A DNA stretch of 64,000 bases from Phytophthora colocasiae. Its lineage: Eukaryota > Oomycota > Peronosporomycetes > Peronosporales > Peronosporaceae. The notes beneath the pieces were generated by a model. That model saw only the letters and a program-made list of their open reading frames with translations, had not been told where the DNA came from and did no database searches. Of the stretch, positions 50,848 to 63,500 are shown one piece after another. The stretch spans positions 186,001 through 250,000 of the forward strand of contig JAGKQI010000100.1 of the NCBI GenBank assembly GCA_018806915.1. Direction: 5' to 3'. Both the position numbers and the translations under genes were made by a program. Numbering within the stretch: position 1 is the stretch's first letter; the number at the start of each line of letters is the position of its first letter.

Positions 50848-53800
50848 TTAACAGGGCGGCATCCGACACATTCGACTCGGGTGTCCCTTCTCCTGGCAGC
50901 GGTCACACGTGACATCTCTCCAGCAATCTTCCTCTGAGTGTCCTGAGCGTTGACATTTTTCACAGAACTTGCTCCAATAGCTACTATTCTCATGACGCCT
51001 CTGGTGGAATCCTTGACCTGACGATCCAGACGGGGACTGGGGCGGCGGACGCCATCCCATGTTATCCATCACGCGATATACCTCATTCGTCAGATTCTGC
51101 GTCCACTCTGCACTTGGTGGAGCCCTTGAATTGCTCGAAGAAGCTTGCGCAGTACTTTCATCGCGGGTAGACTCTGAAATCGCACTTGGAACTCTGGGAT
51201 CACCAGTCTGGTCTCTGGTATCCTGATTGGATTTCAGAGACTCCTTATGATTTTCAGAGCTTTCCGAATCATAATCTTCAGAATCCACGTCTCTTGCGGC
51301 ATAAGGCCGGTGCACACGCTTGGGCTTGAACTGTCCTCGCGGAATATTATCAGCCCGGAAATCTCGAGATTTGGCAGGGGTCATCTCTTGGTCACCAGTT
51401 CGCCATACATCTTCATCTTGCTGCAAGGCATATTCCAAGTCTGAAATCCGTCGAAATCTCTGACCTTGCAGCGAAGTTTTCAGGCGCGCATCCTTAAGCT
51501 TCGTGATGAATCGCAGTACATGTTTCTCAAGACGCTTGGACGACTTTCTGAAATCGATGTCAGCCTTCCCAGCGGCAGAATTAAATCGGTAGAAAAATTC
51601 AAGCAGAGTCTCAGAGTCTTTCATAGCCATCGTAAAATACCTCTCGGAATACGATGACCGAGCTTTGCAGTAACGTTTCTTGAACGCTGAAGACAGCTCT
51701 TTCCAGTCACGGGACACACTTTTGGGAAGCTGGTTAAACCAATCTCGCGCAGACACGGGGAGCTTCAACTTGAGTTCCTGGATGCGCGTCTTAGTCGACC
51801 ACCCTCCTTGAGACGCCATATTCGTGAACCGCTCCCACCAGTGGACACGTTCCCTGAGCGTAGCTCTGGGGTCGAATTCTCCGAGGTTGTTAGAGTTCAT
51901 GAACGGCCTCAGTGTCAGAAGTGTGGTCCCGGCCTGCGCTTGAGTTGCTGCCGTCAGATTCACCACTTCACCTGGCTCCGAGTTCTCTGATGACGAGCTC
52001 GCAGAGTCTGAACTCAAGTCATCAGAGTCTCCACCAGAGTCTCGCGTTCTACCATGGCGTTTCTCTCTGCGAGACGCTCTTCGGTCTTCATTAAGCCGCC
52101 TAGCTTCTGTTTTTCGCGGCGGATCTCGTCTTGGAGTAGATGCACGTCTAGTGTCACCCTTGGCCTCTGTCACCGGTGTCACTTGAGTCACCTGGGTGGT
52201 CGTAGCAGTCGTAGTAGCGGCGCCATTCCTCTCAGCCTTCACTCGCTTCGTCCCCGTGCTTCGTGCCGGGGAAGCTTGCTGGAAGGTCGCAACCTCTCGG
52301 GATTCCGTCTTGAGAACCGGTGAATGCGACCTGGGTTCAACCCCAACCCTACTTGCGTCACTTCTGATTTCTGACCCGGATACTGGGTACATAGTTGCAA
52401 CTTCAGGGTTCCCGGTATTGAACACCCGGTTTGCAGTTGCTGAATCAGGGTGACCGACCCTTCGTGCCTCTTGAACTTGGGATAATGTCGCTCGAAGGTT
52501 TCTCAACTGACCGGCTTGGAACCGTTGCATGTTCCGAGAACTTTCTTTCTCCCTGTCGCGCTCGGCTTCCACGACTTTCATTCGCTGCTGTAAGGCTTCC
52601 ATTCGAGAGATCCAGTCTCGTTTCATCTCGTCAGTCGCACGCGCACGTTCGGCTTCGGTCTCAGCCTCTCTCTGTTGCCAGCGTTCAGCAAACTCTGATT
52701 CCAGACGTTGGTTTTCAGAATTCCAGAGCTCCGTTTTCAGAGTTTCCAACTCTGTCGCGCTGCGATCCCTGAGTTTGCTCTCAGATACCAGACTTCTGCG
52801 TTCTTCGGCGTCGTCAGCGCGTCTCTCAGCCTCCAGCCTCGCGTTTTCGGACTTCAACAAGCGGTCAGTGAGTGTCTGAATCTCGCGTCTGGCCTCCAAG
52901 TCACGTTGTTCTCGACGACGATCGCGTTCCATGGACTCCAAGCGTTCTCGGACCAAGAACTCCATCTGCGCTTGCTCCATCCGGCTTTGCCACTCCTGTT
53001 GCTGCCTCATGACGTTCAACTCGATCTGGGTAGGTCCTGATCTCTACGTCGGGACGGTGGTTTTAAAAGGTCTTCACTCTTCACACTTTGGCGGTGGCTC
53101 TGGTGACTTTCGCTCCGACTAGGGGCGGATACAGGTGGAATCTCCGGAGTCAATTGCCTGAAATCCCGTGAAGAATTTCCAACAGACGCCTGGTTTCCAG
53201 ACTTTGCGCCCGACACCTCTGGTTTCTCTTCCGGCATGTCGATATCTTCAAGCTCTGGTTTCACTGGTAACAGTGTTCGCGTCACTAGGATCCCCATGCC
53301 TTCAGAGACCGTTCCTCCCACATCGTCGCCTTGAGCGATTAACGCCAGACTTCCTGTGGACAGCGGCATGTGTGATGTCGCCCCTCGACTCATGGACATC
53401 AAGGACGAGTCTGTAGAGCTTCCGCGTGAAGTCTGGAATCCTGATGACTGGTCATCCGAGGTCCCGATGACACTGGGAACTGGCACGTCCGTCATCCGAG
53501 TCTGAGAAGTGCTGTGATCTTCAGACATCAGGTTTTCAGACTCCGGTCGCGTGTTATCGGAACGACTCTCGTACTGCGGCAGTGAAGACAGCGACGGCGT
53601 TGATAAGGCTGACGGTGTTGACGGGACTTGTGGGCGCGGCGGTTTCTGCTGTAAGCGCTCGGACCGCGGTGGCTCGTCACTGCTGGACCATCGGAACTGT
53701 GCGTCACTCGGAGTCCGGTCACCCGGAGTCGCATGATCAGTCGTCGTCCTTGTAGGTCAGCATCCTTGTCAGGTAATACACGGTCTGCTTCATCTTGGCT

Positions 53801-54889
53801 TGTTGTGTCTTCTCGTTTCACGTCTTCCGGGAGTCGGTTTACTTGTAACCTGGCGGTCACTGTGGCCCACTCAACCAATTCCACAGCGAGTCGACTCTGA
53901 AGTTCGGACGCCACACTGCGTACTTGAGACTCGAAGACAGCTGACGCCTGCGTCAGAGACCATGTTGGGAGGAGGTTCTGGAATTCGAAACCTGCCTCGT
54001 ACAACATTGTCTGAAGAATTGCCACACACTCTGGTGCTGTCAACGTGCTCATCGGGATCTCGACATAGGAAAGGTCTTGGATCCGGCCAAAACCATGACG
54101 CCTCACGTGAAACTCTGACATCCACATATCCTCAGGGAAGACGGAGAAACATCGCCGCTTGATGTAGCCGCCGGTCGCTGCAGCAGCTTTCTGGAAGACA
54201 TCGGCACTGGGCTTCATCGTTGGCCATACATACTCGACGTTTGGCGGTACCACCCTGCCGGCATCAATATCTCTCCAGCGGCGGAACTCACGGCGCACGT
54301 ACTTCAGAACACGTTCTCCATCAAGCGAATCAGCCCTCCCAGACTCGTCAGACGGTGGCTTCAGAGAATCTTCAGACTTCATCGGCATGTCATCAGACAT
54401 TGGTTCGTCTTCAGACTTTGGAGACTGCGGAACATGTTCTTCAGAGAGTCCGGGTTCTGGTTTCACTTCATCCACGGACTGGCCGGAAGTTGTCGAATCT
54501 GAACACAGATCGATCACCTCCGGGGACTCAACCATATCGGCGCCTCCCTGAGATGCCTCATCACCACCCTCGCGGGCAGTGGTCACCTCGTCACCAGAAA
54601 CTTCGACTTCTGACGGGCCTTCAGAACCTTGTTCGCCAGAGACAACAAATGTCACCTGGGCTTCTGGTTCCGCAGCAGGCTGGTCTTCGACCGCCGGTTC
54701 TGGGATGTTCACGCTCTCGGCTGCCTTCTTCTCTCGCGCAGCCTTCCTCTTCTCGCGAGCCGCATTCTGGATAGTATCCAGGTCTGGTTGTTCCTCAGGC
54801 AGCAAACCTTGTAGACGCTTGGACTGACGCGTCGGAACACTCCGACCTCGACCACGGCGTCCTCCTCTCGTAGATCCTGGTGTAGCCAT
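50848..54889 (-). pseudogene. Gag of right-arm LTR element (frameshifted, mostly intact)
   Basis: From the ATG at 54889 (MATPGSTRGGRRGRGRS) about 450 codons are open until a one-base loss near 53690 (after VTHSSDG) shifts the frame. A second frame (MSEDHSTSQTRM) runs to 53016 and a third (MNVMRQQQEWQSRMEQ) to 50848, ending with two CCHC knuckles and PPC-stop. Comparison with the third copy (60547 onward), which is open throughout, shows the same lesions at the SSDG site, around 53030-53070 (a deletion) and at the PPC stop. The left arm shares all three, so they predate formation of the inverted pair. Confidence 0.85.
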
Positions 54890-54982
54890 CTTGAATATAG
54901 ACGCTTGACAGGAAACTTTCTCTTCTTGTACTCTCAAATCCGGTGATATCACGATACCAAAGATCTGGGCACGCGCACCAGT

Positions 54983-56628
54983 TGTCGCGAAGCCGGTGAA
55001 ACTTTGGTCGCGGAGCAGGGGCGTATAGTGAACCCTAGTTATACGACTACTGAAAAGTGGTCTTCAGAGATAGGTTGGCGTGTGGTACCTTGCGTTATCC
55101 TCGTGGGTTCGTTGTCTTCGGAAATATGACCCTCGCCGGAGTCTGAGAGTGTGGTGTGAGGAGAAATTGGAGTTCCCTTGGAGTCTGGTGTCGGAATTCA
55201 GGAGATCCTTCCAGGAGCGTTCGGGAGTCGGAATTTCTGGGAACCAAGATGGTTTCCAGGAAGTCGGCGGTCGAAAAGGGGTTAATATACCAGAGAAAGT
55301 CTGAAATCGGTGTCTGAATATCACAAATCCAGAACCGAGATACCTGACCTTCAGAGATAAACAACCAATATACAGAGTTCGAAAAATACAAATATATACA
55401 GCCGTTCTTATTCTTCCTAGGCCCTTGAACGGTGGGCTAACACTCCAGGTCAACTAGGGACTTGCTACCAGACACCTGGTCCGTCTGGTATCCCTTTACG
55501 TTCGCGCACTACCCTCTAATATAGAGGGAAAATATAAACCAATACAATCGGCTATATACAACAGTCTACCTTGCACTCTGAAAACGACTGTCTAGTTTCC
55601 AGAGCCTGTCCAAACGAGCAATATGAAATGGGCTACCGCTAGAGACAAAACAAACGACCCAAGTAGGATATGGAATAGGCAGGTCTGTACGTTACCTGAT
55701 CTCCACCTAAGGGGATTGAATTTGGTGGAGATCACACGGCGTACGTCCTTGACGCAGTGGCTTGAATACCTCTCAAGCGGACTTGTGCAGTAGCAAAGCA
55801 AATTGAACTCTGTTTATCGTTTTTCTTTCTCATAACTATCCTCTTCTTCTTGTCCTCTTTTGCGTCCTTTGTGCAGTCAGTCTTCGTATGTCAGGTATAC
55901 TTGGTTCTTGTATGCATCAGGCAGCATCTTGACTTGGCTTCAGTATGCAGTCTGTTCAGCCGATCTCGATGGGTTAACAGGTAGAGACGTCATTACGGGG
56001 GATGTGCAGGTCAGTAATCACTTGAATGCGTGACTTGAACTTGGGTTCACTTGGTTTCAGTATGGTCTTGGATCTTCGGTGGTTTCAGAGTCTGGTATTC
56101 TGGTTTTTAGAGTCTGATATCACTTGGTATTCAGAGTCTTGGTCGCTCAGAGTTAGAGATACCAGAGTCTTGAGTAAGAAACCAGAGTACGGAGCACCAA
56201 TGCTACAACGTACATGAAGATCTTGAGGGTTGCTCGGGTGCGCGGCGTCCGGCGCGCGATACTTGGTCTCTGCGGGTATATATTGTGAATCCTTGAACCA
56301 TCCGTCGTCGCGCTGGACGGTAACGGGATGAGGTCTCTCAGAGAAACGTTCTTCTGAGAGACTTTCCGCCAGAAATTAGGCACTCATCGTCGGGGAAAGT
56401 CCGGTGACCAGACAGAGTGTAGTTGACCTTCAGAGTTGTGCACACTCTGAAGTACACTTCGGGTCCTTTGGGCCCCTTTACAGTCAGGCGAAGGTTTATC
56501 CACAATCTTCCACAGATGTCGCACGGGTGCGGCCGCGTCTTAAATCCCTCTCTCTCGTAACCCATAATAAATCCAGTTGCATCGTAACGTAATATCCACC
56601 CGTCGTTCGAAAATCGGAAATAACATCA
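54983..56628 (-). repeat. Long terminal repeat, right arm
   Basis: 1646 bp, reverse complement of 44035-45689 with few differences. The candidate primer-binding site lies just inside it at about 54980-54962. Confidence 0.75.
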
Positions 56629-58017
56629 TGTGAGATGTGAACATGGAGACTCAGGAAACTACTCCTACCTGGCGTTTTTACTTTGGGTCTGATGCTCCAC
56701 CACAGTGTCTTGTTGTTCACCAACCAATTGGACCTTGGTCAGAACTTCTATGTGGCGAGAGGCAAGCACTTAATGGACCCCCAGTTAGGGCTACAGCTTA
56801 TCGCCAGTCACGATATGCTGTTGTTTGACCCTTTGGTATCGTGCGGGATCACCATAAGGAGATAAAACACTCTGCCAAACCAAAAGAACGCGCAGTACAA
56901 GCGAACGACAACCCTCATGACGGCGTCTGGGAGCCTGCCGAGTGCGACAAGAGATTCGGGTGAAGAAGTCATGTCCGCAAGCCCTTCCCAGAACCTATCT
57001 GTCGTTTCGAATGAACTGAGTGAAATGGGACAAGTCGAAAACGACGAAATAACGCAATCTAACGCAATGTTTGTAGCCCCGAGTACCCAATGGGTAACTC
57101 AGGGTGACGCCCGATCTACCGGATTGCGAATTTAAGGTGGTCCAACCTAAGACAGCACAAGGCGCGTGTGCTAGGTAGGTGATAGTATCCCATCTGAAAA
57201 GGAAGGACGAAAGAAATTGTGATGGTCCTGCACCAACCAAGATACGTGCTACCGTCAAAACTTGAGCGATCAAGACGACGAATTGACATTGCGAGAAGCT
57301 TTACTCCTATCGGAACATGAAGCCCAACTCATGGTAGAAGAAGCCTCCATTTCAAGCAACGTACAGAGCTACCATGCTTCCGAAAAAATGCTACGTGAAT
57401 AAAAAAACATGGATCAGGTTGTGCGGTCTATGTGTACAAACCCACTAGCGTGGATATCGTTGGAGGTGGATCATTGACGCTGGAACTGGCAAACATTCAC
57501 CTATGGAACCGTTTTGGCTGCGGAAGTAGGGAGTGACAATGCGGTGAGGAGTTTTCATGACCGCATTTCCACGCTAAAACTTCCCATGGGAAACACGAGA
57601 GAACAGTATACTCGATACCTTCAGGCTTTGTTTGACAACCTCCCAAGTAAAGAGCAGGATGACTGGAATATGCTACGCTGGCTCAGTATGTTTGAGATGC
57701 TGGCAATGAGTGTGTGCCCTTCAATTTGCATCCAACATCGTTGGGTGGGAAACACAAGCAGTAGCTTACCACATTCTGAAGTCGAACTTCTATCGAATAG
57801 TTCATTACTTCAGCTGCTCAAATCTCCTATGGGAAAAATGATTCTCTCCGCTGTGAAGAAAGTCGCGCCTGGAAGTGCACTTTGCTCTGGACTTGAAGCT
57901 CTACAAGTGAGCTCCCTTACCCAAAAATATCTTCCTGTTTTGTCAACAAATTTGCTCATTTCTCCACCAACACAGTCCACCATGGAAGTGGACGCTTCCA
58001 ATTCAGATGGTAAGTGA
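56629..58017 (+). pseudogene. LINE ORF1 remnant
   Basis: The first frame starts at the ATG at 56643 (WRFYFGSDAPPQCLVVHQPI to YRQSRYAVV) and stops at 56828. Further pieces follow in shifted frames; the last (57514-58017) is open to a stop directly before the ORF2 start. No zinc knuckle is visible. Assignment as ORF1 rests on its position immediately upstream of a clear LINE endonuclease and on the lack of any other gene signature. Several frameshifts inactivate it. Confidence 0.55.
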
Positions 58018-58019
58018 AT

Positions 58020-58608
58020 TAGATGTTGGTCAATCGTGTAAACTATTGTCATGGAATGTGCGTGGAGTCAAAGGTGGAGGGAATCCGATGATCTCAAACC
58101 ACCTCAAACATTTTTATTTTTCGTGTATTCAGGAAACGCGTTTTAAGGATAAACATTAAGTCGATCAGTTTGGCTCCCTGGTTCGTCAAAATTATGGAGG
58201 AAGTGTATTTTTTTCGGACAAAAATGATGAATGTGACCGTACAACACATTCTCGAAGTGGCAGTGTGGCAAAAATTATCCTTGGATCTTTTCCGGCAGCG
58301 GGTACAGCAGATGTGGTAGTGAACGCAACAATCTCCATACGCTACCTGTTAGTACGTCTTCAATGGGGAAGCAAAATTTGGTATATCCATAACATCTATG
58401 CACCGAATGATGTAGAATCCCGGCGAGTATTTTTTGAGAGACTTCCGGTGGAATTTGAAGACAACGCTGTTCACATTGTTTGTGAGGATTTTAATGTAGC
58501 TATGGATCCTGAACTTGATGCAAGCTCTACACATCCAAGCCCAGGTGCTAGCAGGGATGTGACACGTTGCTAATTACGATTTTCCGAGTGGATATGGACG
58601 TTACGCTG
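58020..58608 (+). pseudogene. LINE ORF2 endonuclease domain, truncated by LTR element
   Basis: CKLLSWNVRGVKGGG (about 58037) and CIQETRF (about 58128) are the first motifs of the APE-type endonuclease of non-LTR retrotransposons (catalytic N and E). IHNIYAPNDVESRRVFFERL (about 58387) and HIVCEDFNVAMDPELDAS (about 58471) are the later ones, with DFN holding catalytic D and N. One in-frame stop and a frame change occur near 58145-58265. The sequence ends where the third LTR element begins (58609), so the reverse transcriptase is missing from this window. Confidence 0.85.
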
Positions 58609-60455
58609 TGATGTGATTGGACATATACTGGATTGTGGGAGAAAGGAGATGTGGGACGAGGTTATGTCCCGTGTGACAATATGATGGGTCTGTGGAAGAA
58701 AACTGCTATATATATTAACCTTCACCTGTACTGCAAAGGGGCCCAAGAGATCAGAAGTGTTCCTCGGAAAAGTGCACAAACTCCGAGAGACAATAGCACT
58801 CAGTCTGATCACCGGACTTTCCCCGACGATGAGTGCCTAAAGGTTGGCAGAAAGTCTCTCAGAAGAATGTATCTCTGAGAGACCTCATCCCGTTGCCGTC
58901 CTGTGTGACGATGATGGTTCAAGGAATACATTTATACCCACAAGATACCAAGTATCGCGCACCGGACGTAGCGCACCCCGCGCATATCCCGATTGGACTT
59001 CGTGCGTTGCAGCATACGTGCTCCGCACCCTAAAAACACTCATGGATTTCTGGTATCACGCATGGAAACTCTGATATCACACCATGAAGTCTGACGTACA
59101 TGAAGTCCGACGTACATGAAGTCCGACGTACATGAGTCCGATGTACATGAGTCTGACGAACATGATTCTGGTGAACAAGTCTGATGTGTCTGGCTTATAT
59201 AAGCAATATTCCAGACATCACCAGTTTCCGATGAACAGACTCCGACGTACAAGACTCCGATGAACAGACCCAAGTGTCACGACTCTGGTATTTATGACTC
59301 TGATGTACATGATTCCGGAGTACATGGTTCCGATGAACATGTCTCCGACGCACATGATTCCAGACCCTGATGAACAGGATACCAGACTCTGACACTCTGA
59401 AGTCCACCCCATACTGAAACCAAGTGTACCCAACACGACCTCACGCAATCAAGTGAAACGCAACCCGCTCATCCCTGTAATGACATCATTAAGTGTCGAC
59501 TCGACAAGATCTGCAGCATCGACTACCATAGTGAGCCCAAGTGAAGATTCCTGAGTTATACTGAGACCAAGTGTATATGAGAATATGGAAGACAGAAGAC
59601 AGAGAGATACGAGATAGATAACCAGAGTTCAATTTTCCCTGTTGTAACGAGTTCGATTTGCTTTGTTATAACGAGGTCGTCTGCCTTCTGCTTCCCGTAA
59701 GTATTAGGCCACGACAAAGCTTTGAGTCGTGTGATCTCTCACCTATCAAGCCCCTTTAGGTGGAGATCAGCGTAACGTAGAGACCTGAGAGGACCCACCT
59801 ATTCCATTTACTAGTTGGGTCGTTTGTCTTGTCTCTAGCGGTAGCCCATTTCATATTGTACGTTTGGACAGGTTTTGGGAGCTAGACAGTCGCTCTCAAG
59901 ACGCTCGGTAGACTGTTATATAACTGATAGTATATTGGTTTATTTTCCCTCTATATATTAGAGGGTGGTGCGCGAAAGTTACGGGAATACCAGACAGACC
60001 AGGTGTCTGGTGAACATTTCCCTAGTTGACCTGGAGAACTAGCCCACTGCTCAAGGGCCAGGAAAGAATAAGAGCAGCTACATATTTGTATATCGGAACT
60101 CTATATTGCGGTTATCTCGGAAGTCTAATTACTGGATTTCCCATTGCATTAATTTCTCTTTTGCTTTCAGAAATCTCTGGTGTACACAAGTGTTCACCGG
60201 AAAACGTTCGGCTCCCAAGCGCTCCTGTGAGGACCAGAAGGACATCCGACGGTCTACGCAAGGAACCCTCACTCTCGTCAACACTCTCACGACCCCGGCG
60301 AGGGTCTCATTACCAAGACAACGAACCTACGAGGACAGCACAAGGTAACACACGCCCACCTTGCTGTGCGACTCTGGTATCACTACCGGTAGTCACACTT
60401 CCAGGTTCACTGTACGCCCCTGCACCGCGGTAAAAGTTGCACCGACTTCGCGACA
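58609..60455 (+). repeat. Long terminal repeat of third element
   Basis: 1847 bp from TGATGTGATTGGA to TTCGCGACA, about 190 bp longer than the other LTRs, largely because of a region rich in GTACATGA-type repeats. Hairpins are at 58854-58883 and 59947-59965. Confidence 0.75.
59085..59165 (+). repeat. Short tandem repeat in LTR
   Basis: About five units of (A)AGTCCGACGTACATG, period 15-16 bp, decaying rightward into GAACATGATTCTGGTGAAC. Further scattered GTACATGATTCCG-like units continue to about 59360. Confidence 0.85.
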
Positions 60456-60546
60456 ACTGGTGCGCGTGCCCGGATCTTGGTATCGTGATATCACCGGATC
60501 TAAGAGAGTTTGAGAAGAGGGTTTCTGTCAAGCGTCTATATTCAAG

Positions 60547-63500
60547 ATGGCTTCGCATGGAACTACGAGAGGAGGACGTCGGGGACGCGGTGGTCGCAGT
60601 ATGGCGACACGTCAGTCGAAGCGTCTTCAAGGTCTTCCGCCTGACGAACAACCCGACTTGGATGCTGTTCAGAAGGCGGCACGCGAGAAGAGGAAGGCTG
60701 CACGTGAAAAAGAAGCAGCCGAGGAGGTGAACGTCCCGGAACCGGCGGTCGAAGACCAGCCTGCTGCGGAGCCTGAAGCCCAAGAGACACCATATGTGTC
60801 TGGCGAACAAGGTTCTGAGGAAGGTCCGTCCGAAGCTAAAGCTTCTGGTGACGAGGTGGCCACTGCCCGTGAGGGTGGTGATGAGGCGTCTGAGGGAGGC
60901 GCCGACGTGGTTGAGTCCCCGGAGGTCATTGACTTGTGTTCTGAGTCGACGACTTCTGGGAAGTCCGTGGGGGAAGTGAAGACGGAACCCAGACTGGTTG
61001 ATGAACGTGTCTCGAAGACTCCAAAGTCCGAAGACACTCCGATGTCTGATGACATGCCGATGAAGTCCGAAGATTCTCTGAAGACACCGTCTGATGAGTC
61101 TGGGAGGGCCGATTCGCTGGATGGAGAACGTGACCTGAAATACGTACGCCGTGAGTTCCGCCGCTGGAGGGACATGGACGCTGGAAGAGTTGTTCCGCCG
61201 AACGTCGAATACGCCTGGCGAACAGCGAAGCCTGACGCGAATGTCTTTCAGAAGGCTGCGGCAGCGACGGGCGACTACATCAAGTGGCGGTGTTCTTCAG
61301 TGTTTCCAGAAGACATGTGGATATCGGAGTTCTGCTTGAGACGCCATAGTTTTGGCCGAATCCAAGACTTGTCATACGTCGAGATCTCGATGAATACTCT
61401 GACGGCACCCGAATGCGTTGCTGTGCTTCAGACGATGCTGTATAAAGCAGGATTTGAGTTCCAGAACCTGCTACCGAGGTGGTCTCAGACCCAAGCGTCT
61501 GCTATCTTCGAACCTCAAGTGCGCAGTGTAGCGACGGAGCTTCAGAGCCGACTTGCTGAAGAACTGGTTGAGTGGGCCACTGTGACCGCCAGGTCACAGG
61601 TCAATCGACTCCCAGAAGACACAAAGGCAGGTAACAAAGCACGTCAAGGCGAAGTTGATGGTATATTACGCGATGAGAAGGCTGACCTACAAGGACGACA
61701 GCTGATTATGAGACTCCGGGTGACCGGACTCAGAGTCACGCATAGTTCCGACGGGTCCAGCAGTGGAGAACCGCCGCAGTCCAAGCGCCTACAGCATGGT
61801 CCGCCGCGCCCACAAGTCTCGTCGACACCATCTGCACTGTCGACGCCGTCGCTGAGTTCGCTGCCAGTATACGAGAGTCACTCTGATATCACTCGTTTGG
61901 AGTCTGGTGTACCAATGTCTGAAGATCGAGGCAGCTCTCTGACGACTGATGCGCCTGTGCCGAGTGTCATTGGGACCTCGCGTACGTCTGATGAGCACTC
62001 GTCGGGACTCCAGATCTCTCGTGGAAGTTCCACAGACTCGTCGCTGACGTCCATGAGTCGAGGGGCGTCTGCACATATGCCGTTGTCCGTCGGAGGTCTG
62101 GCGATGATCGCCCAAGGTGCTGAAGCCGGGGGAATGCTCGCCGGAGAGTCTATGGGAATCCACGTGACACGAACACTGATGCCGGTGAAGTCGGAGCCTG
62201 AAGACTTCGAGATGTTGGAAGAGAAGCCGGAGTTTCCAGAAGTGAAGTCCGAGAGACAGTTGTCTACCAGAAATTCTGTAAGAGATTCTGTTCACCGGAC
62301 GCCAGAAGCTCCATCATCGTCCGTCTCGAGTCGTGGGAGAAGCCACCAGAGCAGGCACCAGAGTCTGAAGAGCGAGGATCACCAGAAAGTGTCTTCCAGA
62401 CGCCTGAGTTCCGTTGCGTCAAGCCACACACGAAGTTCCCAGAGATCAGGCCCAGCGCAGATCGAATTGAACGCTATGCGGCAGCAACAGGAATGGCATC
62501 GTCGAATGGAACAGGAGCAGAAGGAATTTCTGGCCAGAGAACGTCTGGAATCCATGGAGCGTGAACGTCGACGTGAACAACGAGAACTTGATACGCGCCA
62601 GCAGATCCAGACACTTACCGACCGCCTACTTGAGTCTGAGAGCGCCAGACTGGAAACCCAGAGACGCGCGGATGACTTGGAAGAACGTCGGAGTCAAGCG
62701 TCAGAGTCCAAGCCCAAGTACCATTCGAAATCGTCTGAGAGACAGGTGTCCGACGAACAAGTTTCTGGTGAACAGTTTTCCGATGTACAGCGTCTGGAGA
62801 CCGAGTTTGCAGATCGCTGGAAACAACGGGAAGCCGAGGCCGAAGCCGAACGAGCGCGTTGGGCAGACGAGCTGAAACGTGACTGGATTTCGCAAATGGA
62901 GACCTTACGACAGCGGGTGCACGACGTGGAGTCGGAGCGCGACAGGGAGCGGGAAAGTTCCCAGAACATGCAGCGTTTCCAGGCCGCAGAATTGAGGAAC
63001 CTTCGTGCAACATTGTCCCAAGTTCAAGGGGTCGCCCACCCTGAAGTAGCAACTTCAAGTCGGATCTCCGGTGAACATGACCCTAAACAGGCAACCGGAC
63101 TTCTGGTGAACAGTCGGGATACGGAGGATTGCACACCGGGGGTTAGGGGATCAGAAGGAGTCGCCAGCAGGGGTAGGGTTACACCCATTAAAACGACAGA
63201 GGCCTTCCATACGCCTCTTCCCTTACGGAGATCGACCGACACCAAGCGCGCGAAGGCTGGAAGGCATGGCGCGGCCACCGCGGCCGCTACGACGACCCAG
63301 ACGGCTCAAGCGGCTCCCCTGACCGAGATCAAGACTGAAGGAAGGCGCCCAGCGACTCCCAGGCGCGAAGGACACCGGAAACCAAGCGAACGACGCTCTG
63401 AAGATGGCCGGGACGCTCCTCGAAGGCCTGGAAGACGCAGGAATGACCCAGACCCTGGCGGAAGCTCAAGTGACTCAAGCTCGGACTCAAGTAATTCGTC

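Larger units (their letters stand above)
50719..56628 (-). mobile_element. LTR retroelement, right (minus) arm of giant inverted repeat, 3'-truncated
   Basis: Reverse-complement partner of the left arm: LTR 56628-54983, primer site, then gag. It ends at about 50719 inside the post-gag NHLREK coding stretch, so it is about 0.4 kb shorter at its inner end than the left arm. It has longer open frames than the left arm (minus 54952-53528, 53528-53016, 53019-50848) and fewer private indels. The outer end (56628) and the left arm's outer end (44035) coincide with the LTR start. Confidence 0.85.

Noticed and set aside
44035..56628. Simple fold-back sequencing chimera
   Set aside because: The arms end exactly at LTR boundaries and the outer flanks differ from each other; a fold-back read would continue the palindrome into the flanks. 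Misassembly of the centre is still possible and is listed for checking.
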